Made by a program: the position numbers and the translations under genes. Of a DNA stretch of 64,000 nt, positions 46,198 to 55,237 are shown piece after piece. The first letter of the stretch is position 1; each line of letters opens with the position of its first letter. The notes beneath the pieces were generated by a model that saw nothing but the letters and a program-made list of their open reading frames with translations, ran no database searches and was not told where the DNA came from. The stretch is from Mycolicibacter terrae (GTDB lineage: Bacteria; Actinomycetota; Actinomycetes; Mycobacteriales; Mycobacteriaceae): positions 1-64,000 of the forward strand of contig NZ_AP022564.1 of NCBI RefSeq assembly GCF_010727125.1. The letters run 5' to 3'.

Positions 46198-46938
46198 ATG
46201 ACTGCGTCACGTGGATCGGTGGAACGTGTCGTGATGGCGCGCGCCGACGGCAAGCCGATCACCGTGCTGGTGGTCGACGACGAGACGGTGCTGGCCGAAA
46301 TGGTGTCGATGGCGCTGCGCTACGAGGGCTGGACCGCTGCGACCGCGGGCGACGGCGCCTCGGCGATTGCCGCCGCGAAGGCCGAACGTCCCGACGTGGT
46401 GGTGCTCGACGTGATGCTGCCCGACATGAGCGGGCTGGACGTACTGCGCAAGCTGCGTGAGATCAACCCGCGGCTACCGGTGCTGTTCCTGACCGCCAAG
46501 GACGCGCTGGAGGACCGCATCGCGGGGCTGACCGCCGGCGGCGACGACTACGTCACCAAACCCTTCAGCATCGAAGAGGTGGTGTTGCGGCTGCGGGCGC
46601 TGCTGCGCCGCACCGGTGTGAGCACCGCCGACAGCGGAGCCCAGATCGTGGTGGGCGACTTGGTTCTCGACGAGGACTCCCACGAGGTCACCCGCGGAGG
46701 TGATCCGGTCACGTTGACCTCCACCGAATTCGAGCTGCTACGTTACCTGATGCACAACGCCAGGCGGGTGCTGTCCAAGGCGCAGATCCTGGACCGGGTA
46801 TGGGACTACGACTTCGGGGGCCGGGCCAACATCGTCGAGCTCTACATCTCCTACCTGCGCAAGAAGATCGACAACGGTCGAGAACCGATGATCCACACGT
46901 TGCGCGGCGCCGGTTATGTGCTCAAGCCGGCGGGGTAA
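46198..46938 (+). CDS. tcrX: TcrX: OmpR-family response regulator (Rv3765c-like)
   Basis: 246 residues. Receiver domain with acidic pocket D27/D28, phospho-acceptor D71 in VVVLDVMLPDMSG, T99 and K121 (DYVTKPF). The C-terminal winged helix shows LTSTEFELLRYLMHNARRVL and ANIVELYISYLRKKID. Two starts are possible: ATG 46198, or ATG 46234 (MARADGKPI); homologues are nearer the second. Pairs with TcrY; in M. tuberculosis the system responds to low iron and starvation. Stop overlaps the tcrY start by 23 bases. Confidence 0.92.
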   Translation: MTASRGSVERVVMARADGKPITVLVVDDETVLAEMVSMALRYEGWTAATAGDGASAIAAAKAERPDVVVLDVMLPDMSGLDVLRKLREINPRLPVLFLTAKDALEDRIAGLTAGGDDYVTKPFSIEEVVLRLRALLRRTGVSTADSGAQIVVGDLVLDEDSHEVTRGGDPVTLTSTEFELLRYLMHNARRVLSKAQILDRVWDYDFGGRANIVELYISYLRKKIDNGREPMIHTLRGAGYVLKPAG

Positions 46939-48430
46939 ATCGCTGCCGGCCGGTACCCGGGGCTGGTCGCTGCGGGCGCGGTTGCTGGCCGGTCAGATCG
47001 CGTTGCTGACGGTGGCCTGCCTGGGTATCGGCGCGGTGACGGAGCTGGCGCTCTACCAGTACCTGGTCAGCCAGCTCGACCACCAACTTCACGACGCCGC
47101 GCGCCGTTCGGCGCGGCTGCACGGCCAACCGCCGCCGCCGGCGTGGCACCGCCGCCACCGCCCCCGGCCGGGCCCGGGGCCGGACTTCCTCGACGCGCCC
47201 GGTCAGCCGGTCGGCATGGTCGGTGCGGTGGTGGGCGCGTGGGACGGCGAGGGCAGGGTCGTCGATGCCGGATGCCTGAGCACATCGGGCCTGCGTGAGG
47301 ATCTGAGTCCTTCGGCCACAACGCAATTGGCCGACATCTCCGCCGAGCCCGCGCCGGTCACCCGACGACTGGACGGTGTCGGCCGCTACCGGCTGGTCGC
47401 GACGGCCGCCCGCCACGGTGAGGAGACCATCATCACCGGGCTGCCGCTGGCAGGCGTGGACGCCACCATGGTGCGGGTACTGCTCATCTTCGGGCTGGTC
47501 ACCCTGGTCGCGGTGGCCGCCGCGGCCACGGCCGGCAGTGTCGTCACCCGGCGGGCGCTGGCGCCGCTGCGCCGCGTTGCGCAGACCGCCGGCGAGGTTG
47601 CCGACCTTCCGTTGGATCGCGGGGAGGCGACGCTGCCGGTGCGGGTCGCCGAATCCGACACCAACCCGCGCACCGAGGTGGGGCAACTGGGCGCCGCGGT
47701 CAACCGGATGCTCGACCACATCTCCACCGCGCTGTCGACACGACAGGCCAGCGAGACCCGGGTGCGCCAGTTCGTTGCGGACGCCAGCCATGAGTTGCGC
47801 ACCCCGCTGACCGCGATTCGTGGTTACACCGAACTGGCCCAACGCATTCCAGTATCCAACGGGGCGGACTCCGAAGCCCTGGAGCACGCCTTGAGCCGGG
47901 TGCAGTCCGAAACCGAGCGGATGACGCGACTGGTCGAGGACCTGTTGCTGTTGGCGCGGCTGGATTCCGGCCGCCCGCTGGAACACGAGACGGTGGACCT
48001 GTCGCGACTGGCGGTCGACGCGGTCAGCGACGCCCACATCGGCGGCCCCGACCACCAGTGGCAGCTTGACCTGCCCGAGGAACCGGTCACGGTGCCCGGC
48101 GACGCCGCCCGGCTGCACCAGGTGCTGACCAACCTGCTCACCAACGCCCGGGTGCACACCGGCGCGGGAACCGTGGTGCGGGTCCGCCTGGGTGTCGAGG
48201 GCGCCGAGGCGGTGCTGACCGTGACCGACGACGGCCCCGGGATTCCGAACGAGTTCCAGCCGGAGATCTTCGAGCGGTTCGCCCGCGGTGACACCTCCCG
48301 GTCCCGCAAGGGCGGCAGCACCGGGCTGGGGCTGGCGATCGCCTCGGCGGTGGTGCGGGCCCACCGCGGAACGATCGGGGTGACCAGCGCGCCCGGCCAC
48401 ACCGAGTTCACCGTCCGGCTGCCCCGCTGA
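46916..48430 (+). CDS. tcrY: TcrY: sensor histidine kinase (Rv3764c-like)
   Basis: 504 residues from ATG 46916. Two membrane segments (LLAGQIALLTVACLGIGAV near 25-45, MVRVLLIFGLVTLVAVAAA near 185-205) enclose a periplasmic domain with a Pro/His/Arg-rich stretch (PPPPAWHRRHRPRPGPG) that could bind metal. HAMP follows, then the H-box FVADASHELRTPLTAIRGY with H292, N-box LTNLLTNAR, G1 TDDGPGIP, G2 STGLGLAI. It phosphorylates TcrX. The tcrX and tcrY frames overlap, so they are co-translated. Two small genes follow downstream. Confidence 0.9.
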   Translation: MCSSRRGKSLPAGTRGWSLRARLLAGQIALLTVACLGIGAVTELALYQYLVSQLDHQLHDAARRSARLHGQPPPPAWHRRHRPRPGPGPDFLDAPGQPVGMVGAVVGAWDGEGRVVDAGCLSTSGLREDLSPSATTQLADISAEPAPVTRRLDGVGRYRLVATAARHGEETIITGLPLAGVDATMVRVLLIFGLVTLVAVAAAATAGSVVTRRALAPLRRVAQTAGEVADLPLDRGEATLPVRVAESDTNPRTEVGQLGAAVNRMLDHISTALSTRQASETRVRQFVADASHELRTPLTAIRGYTELAQRIPVSNGADSEALEHALSRVQSETERMTRLVEDLLLLARLDSGRPLEHETVDLSRLAVDAVSDAHIGGPDHQWQLDLPEEPVTVPGDAARLHQVLTNLLTNARVHTGAGTVVRVRLGVEGAEAVLTVTDDGPGIPNEFQPEIFERFARGDTSRSRKGGSTGLGLAIASAVVRAHRGTIGVTSAPGHTEFTVRLPR

Positions 48431-48469
48431 CGGGGTTTGCCCGACCCGCAGGAGGGGTAGGCGAAGCCA

Positions 48470-48634
48470 ATGAATCCCGAGATGCCACCCGAACCGGGCA
48501 CACCGGAAGAACCACCCCACCGGCGGGTTCCCGACGATCCCCCGGAACGACTGGTGCCCGCGGACCCACCGGAACGGCTGGCGCCCGAAGAAACACCGGA
48601 GCGGCTGGTGCCCCAGGACCCACCGGAGGAGTGA
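48470..48634 (+). CDS. Small 54-residue Pro/Glu protein with four 9-residue repeats
   Basis: ATG at 48470, GGAGGGG about 12 bases upstream. Reads MNPEMPPEPGTPEEPPHRR, then four tandem units VPDDPPERL, VPADPPERL, APEETPERL, VPQDPPEE and a stop. No family known to me. Begins 39 bases after tcrY on the same strand and its 3' end contains the ribosome site (GGAGGAG) of the next small gene. The repeat argues for a real, disordered protein; codon bias alone could make a Pro-rich ORF, so confidence is moderate. Confidence 0.55.
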   Translation: MNPEMPPEPGTPEEPPHRRVPDDPPERLVPADPPERLAPEETPERLVPQDPPEE

Positions 48635-48640
48635 GCACCC

Positions 48641-48793
48641 ATGCGTGCCGAAGAAGGCGACGAATCCATTCAGGACTACGCCGCGGAGGCGGCCGAGGCG
48701 CAGGACCGGGTCGCCGGCAGATCGTGGTGGACGCGATTGCGCGACGTACTGGGCGCGCTGAACCCGTTGCAGAGGCATCGGGGCCGCCACTGA
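48641..48793 (+). CDS. Small 50-residue acidic/amphipathic protein
   Basis: ATG at 48641 with GGAGGAG eight bases upstream, a near-ideal site. Reads MRAEEGDESIQDYAAEAAEA, then QDRVAGRSWWTRLRDVLGAL and NPLQRHRGRH. Acidic N-half, then a WW-containing amphipathic helix with basic end; may be membrane-associated. No family known to me. Sits between tcrY and the alkyl sulfatase. Confidence 0.6.
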   Translation: MRAEEGDESIQDYAAEAAEAQDRVAGRSWWTRLRDVLGALNPLQRHRGRH

Positions 48794-48842
48794 CCGGGTC
48801 AACTCCCGCCGCGCCGCCCGGATCAGTGGCACTCTGGTTGCC

Positions 48843-50714
48843 ATGGAGCACCGGCCGGTCAGCGCGGCGGTCGAGGCCGCGCACCACGAGCACCTGACCA
48901 CGCTGCCCTTCGGGGACACAACGGATTTCGAGGATGCCGACCGGGGTTTCCTCGCCGCGCTGGAGCCGTGCGTCATCACCGCCGACGACGGCCACGTGGT
49001 GTGGGACAACGACAGCTACGGCTTTCTGGCCGGTGACCCCCCGACCTCGGTGCACCCCGCCCTGTGGCGCCAATCCCAGCTGGCGGCCAAGCAGGGCCTC
49101 TACGAAGTCGTCGCGGGTATCTACCAGGTCCGCGGCCTCGACATCTCCAACGTCACCTTCGTCGAGGGCGACACCGGCGTCATCGTCATCGATCCGCTGA
49201 TCTGCACCGAGGTCGCCGCGGCCGCGCTGGGGCTCTACCGCGCCCACCGCGGCGGTGACCGCCCCGTCACCGCGGTCATCTACACGCACAGTCACGTCGA
49301 TCATTTCGGTGGCGTGCTGGGCGTCACCTCGCAGGCCGACGTCGACGCCGGGCGGGTCGCCGTCATCGCCCCGGAGGGCTTCATCGACCATGTGGTGGCC
49401 GAAAACGTCTATGCCGGCACCGCGATGCTGCGGCGCGCCGGCTACATGTACGGCACCATGCTGGCGCGGGGCCCCTACGGGCAGGTCGGCTGCGGGCTGG
49501 GCCAGAACACCTCGACCGGGGAGGTGGCCGTCATCGTCCCGACCGTCACCATCTCCCACACCGGTGAGACCCATGTCGTCGACGGGGTGCGCATCGAGTT
49601 CCAGATGGCCCCCGGCAGCGAGGCGCCGGCCGAGATGCATTTCTACTTCCCGCAATTGCGGGCGTTGTGCATGGCCGAGAACGCCACCCACACCCAGCAC
49701 AATCTGCTGACGCTGCGCGGCGCGCTGGTGCGCGACCCACGTGCCTGGGCGGGGTACCTCACCGAGGCCATCGACACTTTCGCCGGGCGATCCGACGTCG
49801 TCTTCGCCTCGCACCACTGGCCGATCTGGGGTGCCGATCGTATCGCGGAATACCTTGCGCTGCAACGGGATCTGTACGCCTATCTGCATGATCAGACGCT
49901 GCGGCTGCTGAACCAGGGCTACACCGGGACCGAGATCGCCGAGCGGTTCCTGCTGCCCCCGGCGCTGGAACGCGCCTGGCACGCCCGCGGCTATTACGGC
50001 TCGGTGAGCCACAACGTCAAGGCCGTCTACCAGCGTTACCTGGGCTGGTTCGACGGTAACCCGGCCCGGCTGTGGCCGCACCCGCCGGAGGCGTTGGCCA
50101 CCCGCTATACAACGGCCCTGGGTGGGCTGGACCGCGTCGTCGAGCTGGCCGGGAAAGCGTTCGACGACGGTGATTTCCGTTGGGCGGCAACACTGCTCGA
50201 CCACGCGGTGTTCACCGATACCGACCATGCCGGCGCGCGTCGGCTCTACGCCGACACGCTCGAGCAACTGGCCTACGGCTCGGAGAACGCCACCTGGCGC
50301 AACTTCTTCCTCTCCGGTGCCACCGAATTACGCAGCGGAGTGTTCGGCACCCCCGTGCAGGTCACCTCGATGGCGCTGCTGTCGCAGCTCAGCCCCGAGC
50401 AGCTCTTCGACAGCCTGGCGATCCGGGTCGACGGGCCACGCGCCTGGAACCTCGAACTGGCCCTGGACGTCTCGTTCGCCGACAGCGGCGTCAACTACCG
50501 CCTCACCCTGCGCAACGGTGTGCTGGTCCACCGGAAGGTTCCCGCGGACCCGCACAGCGCGGACGCCACCGTCACCGCGGCCACCAAGGCGGCGCTGCTG
50601 GGGGCGCTGCTGGGCAACGGGACACCGGACATCACCGGTGATCAGTCGGCGTGGCCGAAACTGCGGGGCGTGCTCGACACCGTCGATCCGGGTTTCAACA
50701 TCGTCACCCCGTGA
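48843..50714 (+). CDS. Alkyl sulfatase, metallo-beta-lactamase fold (SdsA1-like; Rv3762c-like)
   Basis: 623 residues. Zinc site THSHVDH at residues 148-154 (HxHxDH) and a second set in MAENATHTQHNLLTLRGA. The C-terminal third (VQVTSMALLSQLSPEQLF, then NLELALDVSFADSGVNYRL) is the SCP2-like sterol-carrier domain, and the middle is the dimerisation domain. These enzymes release sulfate from long-chain alkyl sulfates such as SDS. The N-terminal YEVVAGIYQVRGLDISNVTF is a family mark. No signal peptide is evident, unlike many Gram-negative members. Confidence 0.92.
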   Translation: MEHRPVSAAVEAAHHEHLTTLPFGDTTDFEDADRGFLAALEPCVITADDGHVVWDNDSYGFLAGDPPTSVHPALWRQSQLAAKQGLYEVVAGIYQVRGLDISNVTFVEGDTGVIVIDPLICTEVAAAALGLYRAHRGGDRPVTAVIYTHSHVDHFGGVLGVTSQADVDAGRVAVIAPEGFIDHVVAENVYAGTAMLRRAGYMYGTMLARGPYGQVGCGLGQNTSTGEVAVIVPTVTISHTGETHVVDGVRIEFQMAPGSEAPAEMHFYFPQLRALCMAENATHTQHNLLTLRGALVRDPRAWAGYLTEAIDTFAGRSDVVFASHHWPIWGADRIAEYLALQRDLYAYLHDQTLRLLNQGYTGTEIAERFLLPPALERAWHARGYYGSVSHNVKAVYQRYLGWFDGNPARLWPHPPEALATRYTTALGGLDRVVELAGKAFDDGDFRWAATLLDHAVFTDTDHAGARRLYADTLEQLAYGSENATWRNFFLSGATELRSGVFGTPVQVTSMALLSQLSPEQLFDSLAIRVDGPRAWNLELALDVSFADSGVNYRLTLRNGVLVHRKVPADPHSADATVTAATKAALLGALLGNGTPDITGDQSAWPKLRGVLDTVDPGFNIVTP

Positions 50715-50747
50715 CCCCGGGGCGAGTGCGCCCCTTAGGGTGGCAGC

Positions 50748-51389
50748 GTGCAGTTGCTGCTAATCCGCCACGCGCTGCCGCTGCGCAGCGACTACGGCCA
50801 GGGCTCCGACCCCGAGCTGTCCGAGATCGGCCACCAGCAGGCCCAGCGTCTGCCCGACGCGCTGGCGCGGCACCCGATCACCCGGCTGGTCAGCAGCCCG
50901 CAGCGCCGGGCGGTGCAGACCGCCGAACCGCTGGCCGCCCAGCGCGAGCTGGCCATCGACATCGATGAGCGGTTCGCCGAGTACGACCGCGACCTGGCCG
51001 GCTATCTGCCCATCGAGCAACTGCGCACCGAGCGGCCGCAGGACTGGGCCCGGATGGCGCAGGGGCATCTGCCCGCCGACGTCGACGAGGCCGCGTTTGT
51101 GGCGCGGGTGGCCGCCGCCCTCGCCGATGTGGTGGCCGACGCCGACCCCGACGACACGGTCGCGGTGTTCAGCCACGGCGGCGTCATCAACGTGGTGCTG
51201 CACCAGATCCTGGGCACCCGGAGGCTGTTGTCGTTTCCGATCGACTACGTGTCGATCACGCGGTTGTTGTACTCCCGATCCGGACAGGCCGCGGTGGCGT
51301 CGACCAACGGCACCGAGCACGTCTGGGATTTGTTGCCGCGTAATCAATCGCGGTTGCCCGGCAACGACGCCTCCGACGCGGCGGGTTAG
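50748..51389 (+). CDS. Histidine phosphatase (phosphoglycerate-mutase-like) family protein
   Basis: 213 residues. LLLIRHALPLRS contains the phospho-accepting His of the RHG motif (here RHA), SSPQRRAVQTAEPLA supplies the second Arg and VFSHGGVINVVLHQIL the second His. RHA instead of RHG/RHGE occurs in several phosphatase branches. GTG start at 50748 after GGCAGC. The TAG overlaps the stop of the convergent LapA-like gene by four bases. Confidence 0.85.
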   Translation: MQLLLIRHALPLRSDYGQGSDPELSEIGHQQAQRLPDALARHPITRLVSSPQRRAVQTAEPLAAQRELAIDIDERFAEYDRDLAGYLPIEQLRTERPQDWARMAQGHLPADVDEAAFVARVAAALADVVADADPDDTVAVFSHGGVINVVLHQILGTRRLLSFPIDYVSITRLLYSRSGQAAVASTNGTEHVWDLLPRNQSRLPGNDASDAAG

Positions 51390-51715
51390 CGCCTGGCCGC
51401 CAGGGTCTTCTTGGCGGCGCGGCGCAGCTGGAAGATCCGCGCGGTGCCGGCCAGCGCGGTGACCAGCCCGCCGCAGACCGCCGCCAGCAGGATCGCCACC
51501 CCCAGCGGCAGGCTCCACTGCCAGGCCAGGAACCTCAGTTCGACCGGTCCGGTGTTCTGGGTGACGAACACCAGCAACACGATCAGAACCAGAAAACCGG
51601 CGATCAACGCGCTCCACAGCGCGCCGGCGCGGGTGAACGGCATCCCGGCCGATTCGGGCGGTGCAGCGGATTCGCCCCGCGACGGGTCGGCTGGCACGGT
51701 GGGTTCGCTGCTCAT
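51386..51715 (-). CDS. LapA-domain (DUF1049) small membrane protein
   Basis: 109 residues. A polar N-terminus (SSEPTVPADPSRGESAAPPE), two membrane helices (WSALIAGFLVLIVLLVFVTQ, LGVAILLAAVCGGLVTALAG) and the LapA core TQNTGPVELRFLAWQWSLPL, then a basic tail. The family is linked to envelope assembly in Gram-negatives; the role in mycobacteria is unknown. Confidence 0.82.
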   Translation of the reverse strand: MSSEPTVPADPSRGESAAPPESAGMPFTRAGALWSALIAGFLVLIVLLVFVTQNTGPVELRFLAWQWSLPLGVAILLAAVCGGLVTALAGTARIFQLRRAAKKTLAARR

Positions 51716-51822
51716 GGGGTCTATCTTGCCGTTTCGCGCGCGATTATGAACGAGTTCCGGTCAGTTTCCGCATCTGGGGGTATGAGGCTGCGGATCGTCG
51801 AGCGGTCGCTTACGGTGGTCCG

Positions 51823-52413
51823 GTGAGCGCAGCCCCGTCCGGCTCGTGGCCGGCGATCCTGACCTGGCGGGCGCCCGACGTCCCGCGGATGGAGTCGGTG
51901 CGGGTGCAGTTGTCCGGCAACCGGGTCAGGGCCAACGGCCGGATCGTTGCGGCGGCCACCGAGAACCACCCGGCGTTCAGCGCCTACTACGACCTGCAGA
52001 CCGACGAGTCCGGGGCCACCAAGCGGCTGGGTCTGACCGTCACCGTCGCCGAACGCGACCGCCAGTTGGTGATCGCCCGCGACGAAGAGAACATGTGGCT
52101 GATCACCGACGCCCGCGGCCAGTCCCGCGCCGGGTATGACGGGGCGTTGGACGTCGACGTGGTGTTCAGCCCGTTCTTCAACGCGCTGCCGATCCGGCGG
52201 GCCCGGCTGCATGAGCGGACGGCAGCGGTCACCCTTCCGACGGTCTACCTGTGGCTGCCGGAGATGTCGGTGGTCGCCGCGGCTGCCAGCTACAGCAGCA
52301 CCGAGACCGGCATCACGATCCTCACCCCGGGCACCGACCCCGCCGGCACCACCATCACCGTCGACGACGACGGGTTCGTCATCGACTATCCAGGGTTGGC
52401 AGCGCGGATCTGA
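51823..52413 (+). CDS. Putative glycolipid-binding protein (DUF1089)
   Basis: 196 residues from the GTG at 51823. [57 protein letters not shown] and the C-terminal [19 protein letters not shown] fit the DUF1089 family, predicted to bind glycolipids. No signal peptide. The last 35 bases overlap the convergent tyrA gene. Confidence 0.82.
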   Translation: MSAAPSGSWPAILTWRAPDVPRMESVRVQLSGNRVRANGRIVAAATENHPAFSAYYDLQTDESGATKRLGLTVTVAERDRQLVIARDEENMWLITDARGQSRAGYDGALDVDVVFSPFFNALPIRRARLHERTAAVTLPTVYLWLPEMSVVAAAASYSSTETGITILTPGTDPAGTTITVDDDGFVIDYPGLAARI

Positions 52414-53344
52414 TCACCCCGCCGGCCCGGCCGGCGGCGGCCAGGGCCCGGCGCCAGTCGCGCTCGCCCACGACGACCGTGACGATCTCGTGGCGCGGGA
52501 AGTTGTCGTAGCGGGTGCGGGCTGCATGCCCGTGAGTGACCAGTTCGGCGACCGAATCGGCGGCCGACAGCGAATCCCGGGCGTCGGCCAGCAGCGCGAT
52601 GGCGCGCTCGAGCACCGGCAACAGTTGCAGCCAGTTGGCCTCGCACATCGCCCGGACCAGGTCCGGGGCCGTCCCGGCGACCCGGGTGCCGTCCCGGAAC
52701 GACCCGGCGGCCAGCGCGAACGCCAGCGGCACGTCCGCGGCGGTGACGGCCAGCGCCTCGGCCAGCAGGTGCGGCAGGTGCGAGATCGCGGCCGCGGCCG
52801 CGTCGTGCTCCTCGGAGCGGGCCGGCACCGCGACCGAGCCGCAGTCCAGAATCAGCTCCAGCACGGTCGAGAACACCGTCGGGTCCACGTGGTCGTCGAC
52901 GCTGATCACCCAGGGTGCGCCCTCGAACAGCTCGGCGTGCCCGGCCGGCCAGCCGGAGTGCGCGGTGCCGGCCATCGGGTGCCCGCCGACGAAGCGGGCC
53001 TGCAGTCCGGCGGCGGTGACGTCGTCGAGTACCGGCTGCTTGACGCTGGTGACGTCGGTCAGCGGGCACTCGGGAGCGAGCCGGCGAATCTGGACCAGCA
53101 GCGCCGGCAACGCCGGCACCGGGACGGCCAGCACGATCAGCGCGCCGGTTTCCGCGGCCCGGGTCAGTGCCGTCTCCAGCTCGGTGGTGGCGTCGAAGCC
53201 GTCGGCGACCGCGGCCTTCATCCCGTCCGCCGACCGGTTGTAGCCGAAGGCCACCCGGCCCGCCGCGGCGGCAGCGCGCAGCACCGAACCGCCTATCAGG
53301 CCGAGCCCCAATACGCACACCGGAGTTTTCACCGCACTCGCCAC
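52379..53344 (-). CDS. tyrA: TyrA: prephenate dehydrogenase (Rv3754-like)
   Basis: Oxidative decarboxylation of prephenate to 4-hydroxyphenylpyruvate in tyrosine synthesis. NAD-binding [20 protein letters not shown] at the start, then [41 protein letters not shown] (the catalytic-His HPMAG motif), [12 protein letters not shown] and [18 protein letters not shown]. The GTG at 53344 ([10 protein letters not shown]) is preferred over the ATG at 53374 because homologues begin just before PVCVLGLG. About 321 residues; no ACT domain visible. Upstream and divergent is the tadA partner gene. Confidence 0.92.
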   Translation of the reverse strand: MASAVKTPVCVLGLGLIGGSVLRAAAAAGRVAFGYNRSADGMKAAVADGFDATTELETALTRAAETGALIVLAVPVPALPALLVQIRRLAPECPLTDVTSVKQPVLDDVTAAGLQARFVGGHPMAGTAHSGWPAGHAELFEGAPWVISVDDHVDPTVFSTVLELILDCGSVAVPARSEEHDAAAAAISHLPHLLAEALAVTAADVPLAFALAAGSFRDGTRVAGTAPDLVRAMCEANWLQLLPVLERAIALLADARDSLSAADSVAELVTHGHAARTRYDNFPRHEIVTVVVGERDWRRALAAAGRAGGVIRSALPTLDSR

Positions 53345-53404
53345 CACCTCTCCAGGTTGGCACACGCTGGTCAAGGGCGTAAACGGCGACTACCGTAGGC
53401 GGCC

Positions 53405-53926
53405 ATGGGAGCACAGGGCGCGTCCGCACAGGGCCGGCCGGCGGATACGCTGGACGGCTTCGGGGTGGCTGTTGTGCGTGAAGACGGCAAGTGGCGTTGC
53501 ACGTCGATGCGTGCCGCGGCACTGACCAGTCTGTCGACGGCGGAGACGGAACTACGTGAGTTGCGCAGCGCAGGCGCGGTTTTCGGTCTGCTCAACGTCG
53601 ATGACGAATTCTTCGTGATCATCCGCCCGGGGCCGGCCGGCACCCGGTTGCTGCTGTCGGATGCGACGGCCGCGCTGGATTACGACCTCGCCGACGAGGT
53701 GCTCGACAAGTTGGACGCCGACATCGACGCCGAAGACCTGGAGGACTCCGAGCCGTTCGAAGAGGGCGATCTGGGCCTGCTGTCCGATATCGGGCTGCCG
53801 GCCGCGGTGCTCGGCGTCATCCTCGACGAGTCCGATCTGGCCGTCGACGAGCAACTGCACCGGATCGCCAGCGAGATGGGGTTCGACGAGCAGCTCTCGG
53901 CGGCGTTGCCGCGACGCCATCGGTGA
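53405..53926 (+). CDS. tRNA adenosine deaminase-associated protein (Rv3753c-like)
   Basis: 173 residues, acidic, with LDGFGVAVVREDGKWRCTSM, AAETELRELRSAGAVFGLL-type helices and FFVIIRPGPAGTRLLLSDAT, then the acidic run DIDAEDLEDSEPFEEGDLG. This matches TIGR03941, found beside tadA in actinobacteria. The first 15 residues are variable. Its TGA overlaps the tadA GTG (GTGA). Confidence 0.87.
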   Translation: MGAQGASAQGRPADTLDGFGVAVVREDGKWRCTSMRAAALTSLSTAETELRELRSAGAVFGLLNVDDEFFVIIRPGPAGTRLLLSDATAALDYDLADEVLDKLDADIDAEDLEDSEPFEEGDLGLLSDIGLPAAVLGVILDESDLAVDEQLHRIASEMGFDEQLSAALPRRHR

Positions 53927-54390
53927 CCGGTTCGCCCACCGACGAGGACCTGATCCGCGCCGCATTGACGGCTGCCGGGCAGGCCGGTCCGCGGGATGTT
54001 CCGGTGGGTGCGGTGGTGGTCGGTCCTGACGGCACCGTGCTGGCCCGGGCCGCCAACGCCCGCGAAGCCCTCGGCGACCCGACCGCGCACGCCGAGATGC
54101 TGGCGATCCGCGACGCCGCCGCGGTGCTCGGCGACGGCTGGCGGCTGACCGGGGCCACCCTGGCGGTCACCCTGGAGCCGTGCACCATGTGCGCGGGGGC
54201 GCTGGTGGCCGCCCGGGTGGCGCGGCTGGTGTTCGGGGCCTTCGAGCCCAAGACCGGGGCGGTCGGCTCCCTGTGGGACGTGGTGCGCGACCGCCGGCTC
54301 AACCACCGCCCGGAGGTCCGCGGCGGGGTGCTGGCCCAGGAGTGTGCTGCACCACTGGAGGAGTTCTTCGCCCGGCAGCGATTGGGATGA
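53923..54390 (+). CDS. tadA: TadA: tRNA-specific adenosine deaminase (Rv3752c-like)
   Basis: 155 residues from GTG 53923. Converts A34 of the tRNA-Arg(ACG) anticodon to inosine; that substrate tRNA is encoded at 40.77 kb in this window. Zinc site H56-A-E58 and P86-C87-T-M-C90; FEPKTGAVGSLWDVV, NHRPEVRGGVLAQECA and the C-terminal FFARQR are TadA marks. Translationally coupled to the partner gene upstream. tRNA-Ser(CGA) follows 29 bases later. Confidence 0.95.
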   Translation: MTGSPTDEDLIRAALTAAGQAGPRDVPVGAVVVGPDGTVLARAANAREALGDPTAHAEMLAIRDAAAVLGDGWRLTGATLAVTLEPCTMCAGALVAARVARLVFGAFEPKTGAVGSLWDVVRDRRLNHRPEVRGGVLAQECAAPLEEFFARQRLG

Positions 54391-54419
54391 CGGCACCGTC
54401 GTTGGGTAGGCTGTCCCGC

Positions 54420-54510
54420 GGTGGCGTGTCCGAGCGGCCTAAGGAGCACGCCTCGAAAGCGTGTGTGGGGTAACCCCCCACCGAGGGTTCAAATCCCTCC
54501 GCCACCGCCA
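54420..54510 (+). tRNA. tRNA-Ser (anticodon CGA)
   Basis: Acceptor GGTGGCG pairs with CGCCACC at 54500-54506; anticodon arm CACGC-CTCGAAA-GCGTG gives CGA. Long variable arm (GTGGGGTAACCCCCCAC), TTCAAAT T-loop and an encoded CCA (54508-54510). Its acceptor and T arms are almost the same as those of the TGA tRNA-Ser at 31.86 kb. Confidence 0.95.
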
Positions 54511-54522
54511 TAGCAGTCCCCG

Positions 54523-54585
54523 CGCCGAGCGTGCGTGTCTGTACGCCGACACGCTGGGAGCGGCGTACAACCGCGCACGTTGGCC
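54523..54585. repeat. Dispersed palindromic intergenic element, copy B
   Basis: GCCGAGCGTGCGTGTCTGTA then CGCCGACACGC, similar to copy A over about 30 bases. Inner perfect inverted repeat GTACGCCG (54541-54548) / CGGCGTAC (54561-54568); outer arms GCCGAGCGTGCG and CGCGCACGTTGGC are imperfect. Lies between tRNA-Ser(CGA) and the stop of the DUF4333 gene. Confidence 0.65.
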
Positions 54586-54594
54586 GCACAGCTC

Positions 54595-55227
54595 TCAGCG
54601 CGGCCGGTCCACCGCGTAGGTCCCCGCGTCGTCGGTGAACTCCACCAGTACCTGGCGCGGGGCGCCGCCGACGGTGACCGTGCAGGTGAAACTGGTCCCC
54701 TTGCGGACCCTCGGGTTGACCCCGTTGTTGCATCGGACGTCGCCGACCTTGTCGCGCCCGTAGCCGTTGACCGGGTCGGTGAGCACCCGGCGGACCCCGT
54801 CTTGGGCGTGGGCGACGTCCAGTTCGACCGGTCCCGAGCCGCCGACGACGCCGCGCAGCGCCAGCGTCAGCAGCACAGCCAGGGTCAACGCTGCGGTGAC
54901 AGCGGCCCCGGTCAGAACCATGTTCCGATTCGACTCGCGTTGCGTATCAACATTTTTGGATTGCGGTACCGCCGAACGCGGCGGGATCGGAGGCCGGGGC
55001 CCGGACACCGGCGGCCGAGTTGGGCGCGGTGGCGGCGGAACCCGCGGCGGCGGCTGGGCCGGGGGCCGGCGGAACTCCAGATACCAGGGCTGCTGGGCAG
55101 GCGGTGGGGGAGGTTGCGGGCGCGGAGCCGGCGCCGGCGGGCGTTGCTCGGGGGGCCACGGTGCGCGCGGCGGTATCGGCCGGGTCCGCCGCTCCGGGCG
55201 CTCCGGTCGGTCGGGTCGACGGTTCAT
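54595..55227 (-). CDS. Proline-rich membrane-anchored DUF4333 protein
   Basis: 210 residues. Pro/Arg-rich cytoplasmic N-terminus of about 95 residues (PPAPAPRPQPPPPPAQQP), one membrane helix (MVLTGAAVTAALTLAVLLTL) and an extracytoplasmic DUF4333 domain with two Cys (VRCNNGVNPRVRKG and FTCTVTVGG) that probably form a disulfide. The same design occurs in many mycobacterial DUF4333 proteins of unknown role. Ten bases downstream of the lipoprotein peptidase gene, same operon. Confidence 0.85.
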   Translation of the reverse strand: MNRRPDRPERPERRTRPIPPRAPWPPEQRPPAPAPRPQPPPPPAQQPWYLEFRRPPAQPPPRVPPPPRPTRPPVSGPRPPIPPRSAVPQSKNVDTQRESNRNMVLTGAAVTAALTLAVLLTLALRGVVGGSGPVELDVAHAQDGVRRVLTDPVNGYGRDKVGDVRCNNGVNPRVRKGTSFTCTVTVGGAPRQVLVEFTDDAGTYAVDRPR

Positions 55228-55237
55228 CGCGCCTCCA

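Noticed and set aside
46922..49009. 695-codon minus-strand open frame opposite tcrY and the sulfatase start
   Set aside because: Antisense to a well-marked histidine kinase; repetitive His/Arg/Gln content is from codon bias.
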